This document shows, piece after piece, positions 53,901 to 63,577 of a stretch of DNA of 64,000 bases. Position 1 is the first letter of the stretch, and each line of letters starts with the position of its first letter. Location of the stretch: positions 2,418,001 to 2,482,000 of the forward strand of contig OZ005697.1 in NCBI GenBank assembly GCA_963930775.1. The letters run 5' to 3'. The position numbers and the translations under genes were made by a program. The notes beneath the pieces were generated by a model. The model made no database searches. It saw only the letters and a program-made list of their open reading frames with translations, and had not been told where the DNA came from. Origin of the DNA: Cliona cf. orientalis (Eukaryota; Porifera; Demospongiae; Clionaida; Clionaidae).

Positions 53901-56396
53901 ACTGATTTCTGCACTTACTTTTGTGCTGCTGAAGAACTTGTCAAAAGCTGCTTTGATCTGCTCTGTACCTTTCAGTTCTGTACATAAATAATTTTGGCAC
54001 CATAAATAGTATGTATGAACGGAGCAACACATAATTATTTAGTACATTGAGAGAAGCTAATTTTCTCATTCATAATATTCCCTAGTTTCCTGGAATATGC
54101 ACATGCATATTGCCTTACTGCTATAGCAACCTCTTATACACATTACACTTTAACCAAGGCCTACACCATAAACCTAGAGTATCCCAGTGCGAAACATCCC
54201 ATTATCCGAACACTTCATGACTGATGTACCTTCTTCATACTGTAGGACTTCATTATCAAAGAGGTCCTTATCCGGCATTCTGTTCTTCAGCTTCTCTATC
54301 CTTCCATTGATGAACTGCCTGAAGTGCTGGAAGTGCAGCAGCTGCCCGAGGAACTCCTCCAGGTGAGGCCGCGACTTGAGGAACTGCTCTTCGTCGAATA
54401 CCACCTGGTTTTGCTTCATCTTCAGGGCACTGCGGTAGCCACCGATCATAGCCACCTGGGCCAGGAGGAAGGCCCTGCACAAATGACAACATAATTATTA
54501 GGCATTGTTAATAATTATTGCTATAATATAAAATTAATGGTGATCAAATATAACTCTGTCCACAAGTGAAAATGAAGGGAAAAAACACTCTATATGTGTA
54601 CACATGTATGAGTATCTAACAAGCAAAGTAAATGCTGGGAAACAGGTACATTATATATTGTACGTGTTTAATCTCCGTAAACATTTGTTAATATGGATTT
54701 TTCCTATTTACACATGTATGAGTATCTACAAGCAAAATAAATGCTGGGAAACAGGTACATGTATACAATCTCATTTTGTGGTTTACATGTACAAGTGTAA
54801 TCTCAGTGAGCAATCACTACATCTATGAAGTATTATTTCCCAAGTGTGCCCCTGTGTCCCCATACATAGAAAGGATTATTGCCCTAATTGTGTCCCCAGT
54901 ATTAATATTGACTTCTACCTTGTGACAGTGTCGCCGTAGGCTGATGACTGTTTCTTGAGTACATGCTTGAGTGTTGAGACAACGTCGGGAGGCATGGAGA
55001 GGAGGTCATCAACATGGGGGGACTCTATCGTACTCTCATCAACGTCAAGAATCACCACATCATCCATTGGCATGCGGCGAACAAGCTGTAGGGGGCATAC
55101 ATTGGGAAAATTGGCAGACTGTACATGTATACTGTGTATACTGTGTATACTATACTCCTTATTGTTTTCCATAATTATACAAGTGGCTAGTAGCTAGTCT
55201 ACTAGATCCTCTGTTAGACGCTGTGGACAACTAAATGTTTGGTGTGCAACTTACTAACGTTTCAACTACATGTAGATGCTCTGTCAGCAAAAATATCAGG
55301 CACTTGCACACTGTATAGCTCTAGCTAATATAGGTGGATGCTGTCACATTCATTTCATATGTATACATGTATAGCACTCTTTGTCAACTTACGTCCATGT
55401 AAGAGGAGTGGATTCCCATCAGGAATGGCATCGGAGCTCTGCAGAGAATGAAAACAGTATGAACCCACAAGTCCAAAGCAAAACAAAGCACAAGAATAAT
55501 ATTATTGTTCCTAGTTGATTCACCCAGTAATCAATCCCCCTCACCTTTGTGTACATGAGGGCATGGATGTAGGCTTGGAAATTGTAATATTATGGAAACA
55601 GGTAACACAAGCAAGTTATGTCACCATATGGCAAAATCAGTGTATTGATGCTTTGAACACACAAAACTTTTAAATACCCACCAACAACAGCTGGCCAGGA
55701 ATGTATCAATAGTGGTACACACACACAAAATATTCAATATCATACGCGCAATAGTCCAAGAGGTGGGGTGGAGTGATGGGAATGAAGATGTGTTGCCTAG
55801 AGAAGGGAGGAAGAGGGAGAGAGGGAGAGAGAGGAGGAGGAGGAGGAGGAGGAGAAAATAATTTCATCACCAACAGTGATAATCTATAAAACTTACCAAT
55901 GTAATGGGTAAAGCAGAATCACAGCACCATGGACGGTACAAGACAACTGGAAAACGAATCATATACATGTATAAACAGCTCTATGAGTTAGTAACATATT
56001 CAACTCACCAAGCTAAGGTTACTGGAAGTAATAATGATTCTTCTCTCAAATACCATACTATGAGATAGACAATACAATCACATATTTGAGCGCTTGAATT
56101 ACACACATTGCCACTCTTTAGTATTGCTTACTTTGCAAAGAGGTGCATGATGACATTGTAATGGAGGTTGGTGTAGAATTGGGTTAGATTGCCCTGTGGA
56201 ATAAAAAAAAAAACACACAACAAATCACAAGTGCAATCTTAAACATGGTAATATTGCAATAGACACACACTTTAATCCCAGTGAACATTAATAACATGTG
56301 CATAATATGTAGTGCATAACAGACTACAATCATTTTACTCACATCAGTTGGTATTTCCTTGAGTTTCTTTGGGTTGGGTAGAGGGAAGGTGTAGAC
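50988..56396 (-). CDS. DENND1: DENN domain-containing protein 1 (connecdenn), 5' exons absent from view
   Basis: Fifteen exons read on the minus strand: 56396-56343, 56193-56132, 56057-56009, 55946-55897, 55796-55746, 55438-55393, 55085-54919, 54474-54230, 53977-53919, 53842-53786, 53511-53446, 53286-53101, 52816-52665, 52499-52357, 52081-50988. They join in frame to 826 residues ending in KAYINSKESSPVS. The visible part begins mid-DENN domain (YTFPLPNPKKLKEIPTD), continues with MVFERRIIITSSNLSLLSC, LLYPLHWQHIFIPITPPHLL, APMPFLMGIHSSYMD and MPMDDVVILDVDES, then the dDENN part (AFLLAQVAMIGGYRSALK, LLHFQHFRQFINGRIEKL). The long last exon is a Pro/Ser-rich tail with NPF, DPF and FESDL motifs for clathrin-adaptor binding. 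Connecdenns are Rab35 exchange factors on clathrin-coated endocytic membranes. The first visible exon is preceded by a splice acceptor, so about 150 N-terminal residues (uDENN) must lie further upstream or be lost. Confidence 0.9.
52500..52612. repeat. GA-rich tract at a splice acceptor
   Basis: GGGAGAGA-rich on the + strand; on the gene's minus strand it forms the CT-rich tract directly in front of the acceptor of the exon 52499-52357. Confidence 0.9.
55795..55857. repeat. GA/GGA low-complexity tract
   Basis: Purine-rich tract of GGGAGAGA and GGAGGA repeats in the DENND1 intron between the exons 55946-55897 and 55796-55746; again the minus-strand pyrimidine tract before an acceptor. Confidence 0.85.
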
Positions 56397-56721
56397 CTGG
56401 AGGGGGAGGGGGAGGGGCACAGTCACTGATTAGTGCTGTCGAAGCAGTATATAGAGGTGGGCATGCTAGTACCACAGCATGTGGTGACTAACAGTTTGCG
56501 TGTGTGTACGGGCACAAATACATGTATGCACGATGCTCATGGACACACTGTACACTAGGCCATGTATAGCATCAAAGGCTAATAACAGGATAAAAACAGC
56601 TACATATAATGCATGCCAAAATAAACAGCGTGATAGGATTTGAGCAAACTAAAAGTGTTTACTCAAAGTAACTGTGCTACTCCAAGTATATGTAGTTGTC
56701 CTTCAGTTGGGCTAGCCAACG
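56397..56721. other. Spacer between DENND1 exon and receptor array
   Basis: 325 bp with no convincing DENND1 exon on the minus strand. It contains the acceptor tract of the first visible DENND1 exon and presumably the promoter of the first array gene. Confidence 0.5.
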
Positions 56722-58016
56722 ATGAAGATACTGATTTTTATCATAATAGTTATCACTGAACTAAGCTGGACTAGAAAAGGTACATTCATACATACTGTGG
56801 CAAAGTGTATGTTATCTAGTGCAAGTCTAATAACTCTGCTACTCCACAGTATCCTCCAGTTCATGTCAGGTGTACCCATCAGAGTATGCCTATCGTGATG
56901 ACTCTGTCACCAGAGCTGAGAGTCCTAACGCCACCTGTAGGAGGTATCCAGTCGTTCCTGCTTCCCAGGAACGCTACATTCACTGTGATGGCATACAACT
57001 TAAACTGACGGATGATAACCTTGGACAAGAGCAATACCAGACCAGTGACTACTATATTATATGGCCTGCTGGTCATGATGAGCAGCTGCTATTTATATTC
57101 CCCATAAGAGTCTCCTTGACTACCATCACACTGCACTACTACAGTGACAGTGTCCGAGGCCTTCCCAGACTGAGATTCTATGCTGTACCAGATGACTTTA
57201 ATGTCTGGGATGCACCAACTGCAGGCACTCCATATGTAGGTATTGATTCAGTCCCATCAGATAGAGAGCCAGCAGGTAACAGGAATGTCAGTATCAGTGT
57301 TATTTTCAACACAAAGAAAGTGCTGATGTATAAGTATTCCAGCACTACAGTGCTTGCAGTGAGTGAAGTATTCTTCACTAGAGCTAGTAAGAGATGTACA
57401 TAAACATAGCTGTTCCTAGTCTTGAGACTAGCTATACTCCACTGCAGCCACCACCCCATTGCTATGTGGCCCCACTACTGATCCAGAGATAAGCAAAGAA
57501 ACTACCGTGATAAAATGTATGTTATAGATATTCAAAGATAATTTCATAGCATAGTTAAAATTACTAACCCTTGTTGATAATAGATTCACTTGGCACTACA
57601 CTCAAACAAATATCATCAAGTAAGTAATGACGTACGGTTGCTAATCACTATTTATCTAATTGTATAACACAGATCCAATGAGTGAAGACTCAGTCACTGA
57701 AGCAACAACTTTAGTAGCGAATGAAATGCCAATAAATGATTTAAAAGCCATAAGTACATGTACGTGTGACTCATCAGTATCTCTCAGAGAAATACTAGCG
57801 TGGGTTCTGGTGGTGATACTGGGAGTCCTGTTCACAGGGTTACTCAGTGTTGTACTGCTGTGGATGTTTAAGAAGAGACAGGCCAGAGATACAAGTACTG
57901 ATAACACTACTCCAAAGTATGAAATGGAGGGCAACCCTTGCTATGAAGCCACTGCAATCAAACAGACCACTGACACACACCTCTATGAAGCAGTCAGAGG
58001 GGGAGGGGCCAAGTGA
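56722..58016 (+). CDS. Array receptor 1: discoidin-like ectodomain, NPxY tail
   Basis: Exons 56722-56779, 56850-57386 and 57673-58016 join in frame to 312 residues; all junctions are phase 1. A candidate stalk exon near 57448 (TTPLLCGPTT) would break the phase with the donor I can see, so it is left out. Signal peptide MKILIFIIIVITELSWTR. The ectodomain starts CQVYPSEYAYRDDSV, has a variable loop RRYPVVPASQERYIHCDG, then a beta-rich core (LLFIFPIRVSLTTITLHYYS, LPRLRFYAVPDDFNVWDA, FNTKKVLMYKYSS, AVSEVFF). The final VSEVxFF strand resembles the closing strand of galactose-binding/discoidin folds, but I do not recognise a named domain. A membrane span (ILAWVLVVILGVLFTGLLSV) and a tail with YEMEGNPCYEATAIKQTT and LYEAVRGGGAK follow. 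It is the first of five tandem copies. Confidence 0.78.
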
Positions 58017-58314
58017 ACATACATAATGACATAGAAACAGTAACTGGTATAATATGTACACACAGTTACATCAACCAGTAGCTTACACTAAGTATTATTG
58101 ACTGCTTGCATACATAAATGATAGCAGAGCAGTATTTTGATTGTGAGTGAGGTTGACACAACTATGGGGTAGATAAATAGATATTCATTAATTTGTTGTT
58201 CTGTATGCAATTATACCCAGAGTAAACAATAACAATGAAAGTGCACACACTTAAATGCACGCATCAGCTAAATATTCCATAAAATTGAAACCTTAAACTA
58301 TAGTAAGATTGACT
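58017..58314. promoter_or_regulatory. Upstream region of array receptor 2
   Basis: Contains GAGGTTGACACA (about 58149) and CCCAGAGTAAACAATAACAATG (about 58217), which recur at nearly the same distance before receptors 3 and 4. These may be promoter elements or simply unmutated duplicated DNA. Confidence 0.45.
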
Positions 58315-59592
58315 ATGACACTGCAGTTCTGTCTAGCATTCATTACAGTACTGTTAACTCTTCTCACCTGGACTAGGAAAAGTACGTATGTTATAATATT
58401 ATGCTTTCTATTAAATTAAGTGCAACAATCCACTACTCCACAGCATCCTCCAGTTCATGTCAGGTGTACCCATCAGAGTATGCCTATCGTGATGACTCTG
58501 TTGCCAGAGCTGAGAGTGCCAGTGCCAACTGTAGCAGCTATCCACCTCGAGAAGACTACATCCACTGTGATGGAACACAACTTAAACTGGCTGATTCCAA
58601 TATTGGACAAGAGCCGTACAGGAGCAGTGATTATTATCAGTGGAGTGCTGGGAGTGCTGGGAAATTGTTGTTCATATTCCCCACAAACATCTCCTTGACT
58701 ACCATCACACTGCACTACTACAGTGACAGTGTCCGAGGCCGTCCCAGACTGAGATTCTATGCTGTACCAGATGACTTTGATATCTGGGATGCACTAACTT
58801 CAGATCCTACATATGTAGGTATTGGTTCAGTCCCAGCAGGTGGAGAGTCAGCAGGTCGCAGGAGTGTCCACATCGGTGTCAATTTCAACACTAGCAAAGT
58901 ACTAATGTACAAGTTTAGTAGTCGTTTCCGGTTAGCAGTGAGTGAAGTGGAGTTCTTCAAATTATGTGCGAGTACAAGTACAAGTAAGTATCTGTATACT
59001 GATTGTTGTATTCTGCCTTCCTATAATGATTTGAGACTGCTGAATATGTACAGTGGATGAAATCACTACAATGACAACAATGGCAAAAACATCTTCCAAA
59101 CGAGATACAAGTGAGTTAATTCACTGCACGTCTGTCTGAAACTGAATAATTATTGTACTGGTCACTATAATAGCAGATTGTACCAGTGTAATAACAGAAA
59201 CCGGTAAGTAAATAACCTCACTTAAGAGCTAAGTAGTTATCTTTTAATCTACTTCCACACATGCAGCTACATTGTCCACTCAAGAGAACACTACCAAAGA
59301 AACAACAGAGGAATGGCAAATTACACAAATAAAGTCAAGCACTAAACTATCAGTGTCTCCCAGTGAAGTTGTAGCGTGGGTTCTGGTGGTGATACTGGCA
59401 GTCCTGTTCACAGGGCTACTCAGTGTTGTACTGCTGTGGATGTTTAAGAAGAGACAGGCCAGAGATACAAGTACTGACAACACTACTCCAAAGTATGAAA
59501 TGGAGGGCAACCCTTGCTATGAAGCCACTGCAGTCAAACAGACCACTGACACACACCTCTATGAAGAAGTCAGAGGGGGAGGGGCCAAGTGA
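58315..59592 (+). CDS. Array receptor 2: discoidin-like ectodomain, two stalk exons, NPxY tail
   Basis: Exons 58315-58381, 58444-58983, 59054-59110, 59177-59203 and 59267-59592 join in frame to 338 residues; every internal junction is phase 1. Exons 3 and 4 (57 and 27 bp) encode a short Thr-rich stalk (MDEITTMTTMAKTSSKRD, NCTSVITETG). The ectodomain is homologous to receptor 1, with loop SSYPPREDYIHCDG, the shortest of the set. The membrane span and tail (EVVAWVLVVILAVLFTGLLS, YEMEGNPCYEATAVKQTT, LYEEVRGGGAK) are nearly identical to the other members. It is probably a type I plasma-membrane receptor. No enzymatic motif was seen. Confidence 0.82.
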
Positions 59593-59983
59593 AGAAAGAT
59601 AGAGATATAAACCTTACCGTATGCAAGAACAATTCAAGATAACATTTAGACTAAGTGCATTCACAGCATAGTTTTTGTACAGCACATACATGAATAGAAT
59701 AATGATGCAAGATAAATAACTACACCATCATACATACATTAACTAGTTAGTGATAGCAGTATACTATCACCAATGTGTCATCAATTAATTTTTAAAATAG
59801 CTATGCAGTGTTTTGACAGTAAGGGAGGTTGACACAGGCAGGCTCTCTACACAGTGATGAGTTGTTATTCTTTATTTATCCAGAGTAAACAATAGCAATG
59901 GTAGAGGAACATACTTGGTTATGCTTAAGCTAAGTACTAGTACAGCACACAAATAAACAGTTTGTGGTGAGGCATAAACGATC
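59593..59983. promoter_or_regulatory. Upstream region of array receptor 3
   Basis: Contains GAGGTTGACACAGG (about 59825) and CCAGAGTAAACAATAGCAATG (about 59879), the same blocks as before receptors 2 and 4, about 159 and 105 bp before the ATG. Otherwise AT-rich spacer. Confidence 0.45.
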
Positions 59984-61307
59984 ATGAAGCCGTGGTTCTG
60001 TCCAGCACTAAATTTTGCTATAGTATTCTACACTTTGATCAGTTGGAGTACAATAAGTATGTTAACTGCACAACTTCTATATATCAGTAATTAAATTAGC
60101 CTTAAGCCCCACTACTCCACAGCATCCTCCAGTTCATGTCGGGTGTACCCATCAGAGTATGCCTATCGTGATGACTCTGTCACCAGAGCTGAGAGTGCCA
60201 GTGCCAACTGTAGGAGGTATCCACCCGATCATCTTCAAGCAGGTGGGCATCAAGAAGATTATATCCATTGTGATGGAACACAACTCAAACTGACTGATTT
60301 CAACCTTGGACAAAAGCAGTACACCAGTAGCGACTATTATGTGTGGACTACTGGGAGTGCTGATCAACTGCTGTTCATATTCCCCACAAGAGTCTCCTTG
60401 ACTACCATCACACTGCACTACTATGGTGACAGTGTCCGAGGCCTTCCCAGACTGAGATTCTATGCTGTACCAGATGACTTTGATGTCTGGAATGCACTAG
60501 CTACAAGCACCCCACGTGTAGATGTTTTTTCAGTCCCATCAGGTGGAGAGCCAGCTGGTCGCAGGAGTGTCAGCATCAATGTCAACTTCAACACAAAGAA
60601 GGTACTGATGTACAAATTTAGTAGCAGTTTCTCATTTGCAGTGAGTGAAGCGGTGTTCTTCAATTGTTTTGTAAGTACAAGTACAAGTAAGTATCTGTAC
60701 GCTGTTTGCCCTTCCTATATGACTTAAGACTGTTGAATATGTACAGCGGCTGGGATCACTATCACGACAACTATGGCAGATACTCCTTCTATAGGAGAAT
60801 ATTATGTCAACAGTGAGTCAATTCCACTAAATACTATACATATACTTTATGCATGACGGCATATTGTACCTGCATGGTCCAGCAAAACAACCAGTCACAA
60901 TAATAGCATTAATTTTACTAAGTAAAATTATGCCATTTTAGGCTCAGCTCTCTTGTAATGCACTTCCACATATACATGTAGCTACATTGTCAATTCAAAA
61001 GAACACCACCAAAGGAACAACCGAGGAGCGACAATTCACACAAATAAAATCAAACATTAGACTATCAGTGTCTCCCAGTGAAGTTGTAGCGTGGGTTCTG
61101 GTGGTGATACTGGCAGTCCTGTTCACAGGGCTACTCAGTGTTGTACTGCTGTGGATGTTTAAGAAGAGACAGGCCAGAGATACAAGTACTGACAGCACTA
61201 CTCCAAAGTATGAAATGGAGGGCAACCCTTGCTATGAAGCCACTGCAGTCAAACAGACCACTGACACACACCTCTATGAAGCAGTCAGAGGGGGAGGGGC
61301 TAAGTGA
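59984..61307 (+). CDS. Array receptor 3: discoidin-like ectodomain, one stalk exon, NPxY tail
   Basis: Exons 59984-60056, 60123-60686, 60747-60812 and 60982-61307 join in frame to 342 residues; all junctions phase 1. One stalk exon (AGITITTTMADTPSIGEYY). The variable loop is RRYPPDHLQAGGHQEDYIHC, longer than in receptors 1 and 2. The signal peptide MKPWFCPALNFAIVFYTLIS is unlike the others. The core, membrane span and tail (MEGNPCYEATAVKQTT, HLYEAVRGGGAK) match the array consensus almost letter for letter, including at the DNA level. It lacks the 27-33-bp stalk micro-exon present in receptors 2 and 4. Confidence 0.82.
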
Positions 61308-61644
61308 ACATACACAATGACATAATATTATAGAAACATGCAGCGACTGATATAATATGTACACAGTTACATCAATTAGTAGCTTATACTAGGATTAGCC
61401 TTTATGTAATAATTTATTGACTACTTGCATACTTGTATGAAAGCAGGGCAGTGTTTTGACTGCGAGGGAGGTTGACACAGCCATGCATGTGGTGCTGGGA
61501 CAAACAGATAATTTGTTGTTCTGCATGCAATTACCCAGAGTAAACGATAACTATGAAAGTGCACATGCACGCTTTTTAATGCATGTATCAGCTAAGTATT
61601 CTGCAAATTGGGGAGAAAAAAATAATCTATGTTAAAGGTTGGCT
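61308..61644. promoter_or_regulatory. Upstream region of array receptor 4
   Basis: Contains GAGGTTGACACA (about 61468) and CCCAGAGTAAACGATAACTATG (about 61533), the shared blocks of the array, about 177 and 111 bp before the ATG. Confidence 0.45.
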
Positions 61645-63328
61645 ATGACACTGCGGTTCTGTCTAGCATTCATTGCAGTACTCTTCACTTTTTTCAGTTG
61701 GGCTAGGAAAAGTATGTCATAATTTTTAGTTGTTAGATTGAGCAAATTAAAGTGAAACAATCCACTGCTCCCCAGTATCCTCCAGTCCATGTCAGGTGTG
61801 CCCATCAGAGTATGCCTATCATGATAGCTCAGTCTACAGAACTGAGAGTTACAGTGCCGACTGTAGGAGCTATCCATATGGTAACCATCCAGGAGGTGTG
61901 CACCCAAATGACTACATCCATTGTGATGGCAAGCAACTCAAACTGACTGATTCCAATATTGGACAAGAGCAGTACAGGAGCAGTGACTATTATGTGTGGC
62001 CTGCTGGTAGTGATGGACGACTGCTGTTCATATTCCCCACAAGAGTCTCCTCGACTAATATCACACTGCACTACTACAGTGACAGTGTCCGAGGCCGTCC
62101 CAGACTGAGATTCTATGATGTACCAGATGACTTTGATATCTGGGATGCACTAACTTCAGGTAATCCATATGTAGGTGTTGCTTTAGTTCCACCAGGTGGA
62201 GAGCCAGCAGGTCACAGGAGTGTCAGCATCATTATCAATACCAACTTCAACACAAAGAAAGTGCTGCTATACAAATTTAGTAGCAGTTTCCTGTTTGCAG
62301 TGAGTGAAGTGTAGAATTCATTGAAATAATATGTGCAAGTACAAGTAAGTATCTGTACGCTGATTGCTGTATTCTAGTGGCGTAGCCAGGGGGCTCAGGG
62401 GGCTCGAGCATGCACCCCCTTCTGCTCTTGGACTAGTTGACATGATCCATAGAACAGCCTCATCCCAGCACCTCCTTAGCTACTCCAAACCGTCATCTAC
62501 TACAAAATATAGCTTAGAAAAGAGTTAGACACTTATCTTATTCAAACATTTGGCCGAAAATCTTGAGCCAGCTCGCTAGCTATGTTCAGAATGCGTTCTC
62601 TGTGACAATTTGAACTTCGACCTTACCAGTTAATTAGTGGGCATGGCCTAAAATTTTGCACACGCGCTTTGCGCGCATAGTCCAGCACCCCCTTACCTAA
62701 ATTCCTGGCTACGCCCCTGTATTCTACCTTCCTATCTTATTATGACTTGAGACTATTGAACTTGTATAGCGGCTGGGATCACTACCACAACAACAATGGT
62801 AGATACACCTTCCAAAAGAGATACAAGTAAGTTAATTCCACTACACACGTCTGTCTGAAATTGAATAATATTTATGTTACTGGTCACCATAACAGCAGAT
62901 CATACAAGCATAACAACACCAATAGCATTTGGTAAATAAACAACCTCACTTAAGAGCTAAGTAGTTATCCTTCAATCTACTTCCACACAGCTACATTGTC
63001 CACCAAAGAGAACACCACCGAAGAAACAACAGAGGAGCGACAAATTACACAAATAAAGTCAAACACTAAACTATCAGTGTCTCCCAGTGAAGTTGTAGCG
63101 TGGGTTCTGGTGGTGATACTGGGGGTCCTGTTCACAGGGCTACTCAGTGTTGTACTGCTGCGGATGTTTAAGAAGAGACAGGCCAGAGATACAAGTACTG
63201 ACAACACTACTCCAAAGTATGAAATGGAGGGCAACCCTTGCTATGAGCTACTGCAGTCAAACAGACCACTGACACACACCAGTCAGAGGGGGAGGAGCCA
63301 AGTGGAAAGAAACAGACCAAAAGCATGA
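61645..63328 (+). pseudogene. Array receptor 4: nonsense and frameshift, transposon in intron
   Basis: Exon-equivalents 61645-61711, 61776-62344, 62770-62826, 62899-62931 and 62991-63328. The ectodomain reads normally (ISSSPCQVCPSEYAYHDSSV, variable loop RSYPYGNHPGGVHPNDYIHC) until its last strand, where the GTGGAG of relatives is GTGTAG, a stop at 62312-62314; the remaining bases to the donor are also out of frame. In the tail exon a one-base loss after CCTTGCTATGA replaces the normal NPCYEATAVKQ reading with a frameshifted end (YELLQSNRPLTHT). A hAT-like element (62377-62718) sits in the following intron. It may still yield a soluble truncated ectodomain of about 200 residues; as a membrane receptor it is broken. 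Confidence 0.82.
62377..62718. mobile_element. hAT-like non-autonomous element, copy 2, with 8-bp target duplication
   Basis: Begins GTGGCGTAGCCAGGGGGCTC and ends CTGGCTACGCCCCT. It is flanked on both sides by GTATTCTA (62369-62376 and 62719-62726), an 8-bp target duplication typical of hAT elements. It is homologous in inverse orientation to 39981-40323 and inserted in an intron of array receptor 4. Confidence 0.9.
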
Positions 63329-63577
63329 TGTGTGCTTAATCCTACATTCAATTTACTTAACATTTACATTAACTATATAGTTTATTAAAGATAACTAGCT
63401 AGTACATACATCGTTGCATATTTAGCAATAGCTAATAGTTATATTTCCCTTTGTGTAACAAATGTACTCTATGATAGTTGTAGTGTTTCGTAGATGTGAG
63501 AGGAAACCATGCATGCACTATACAAACTGAATCATATTCTTGCATGAGCTGTTCAAAGTAAAATGTGAAGAATAGAT
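63329..63577. other. Spacer before array receptor 5
   Basis: 249 bp AT-rich spacer. The GAGGTTGACACA and CCAGAGTAAAC blocks seen before receptors 2-4 are not present here. Confidence 0.4.

Noticed and set aside
57448-57506. Stalk exon of array receptor 1
   Set aside because: The acceptor is good and the encoded TTPLLCGPTT is stalk-like, but the visible donor gives 59 bp, which breaks the phase-1 pattern; kept out of the model pending cDNA.
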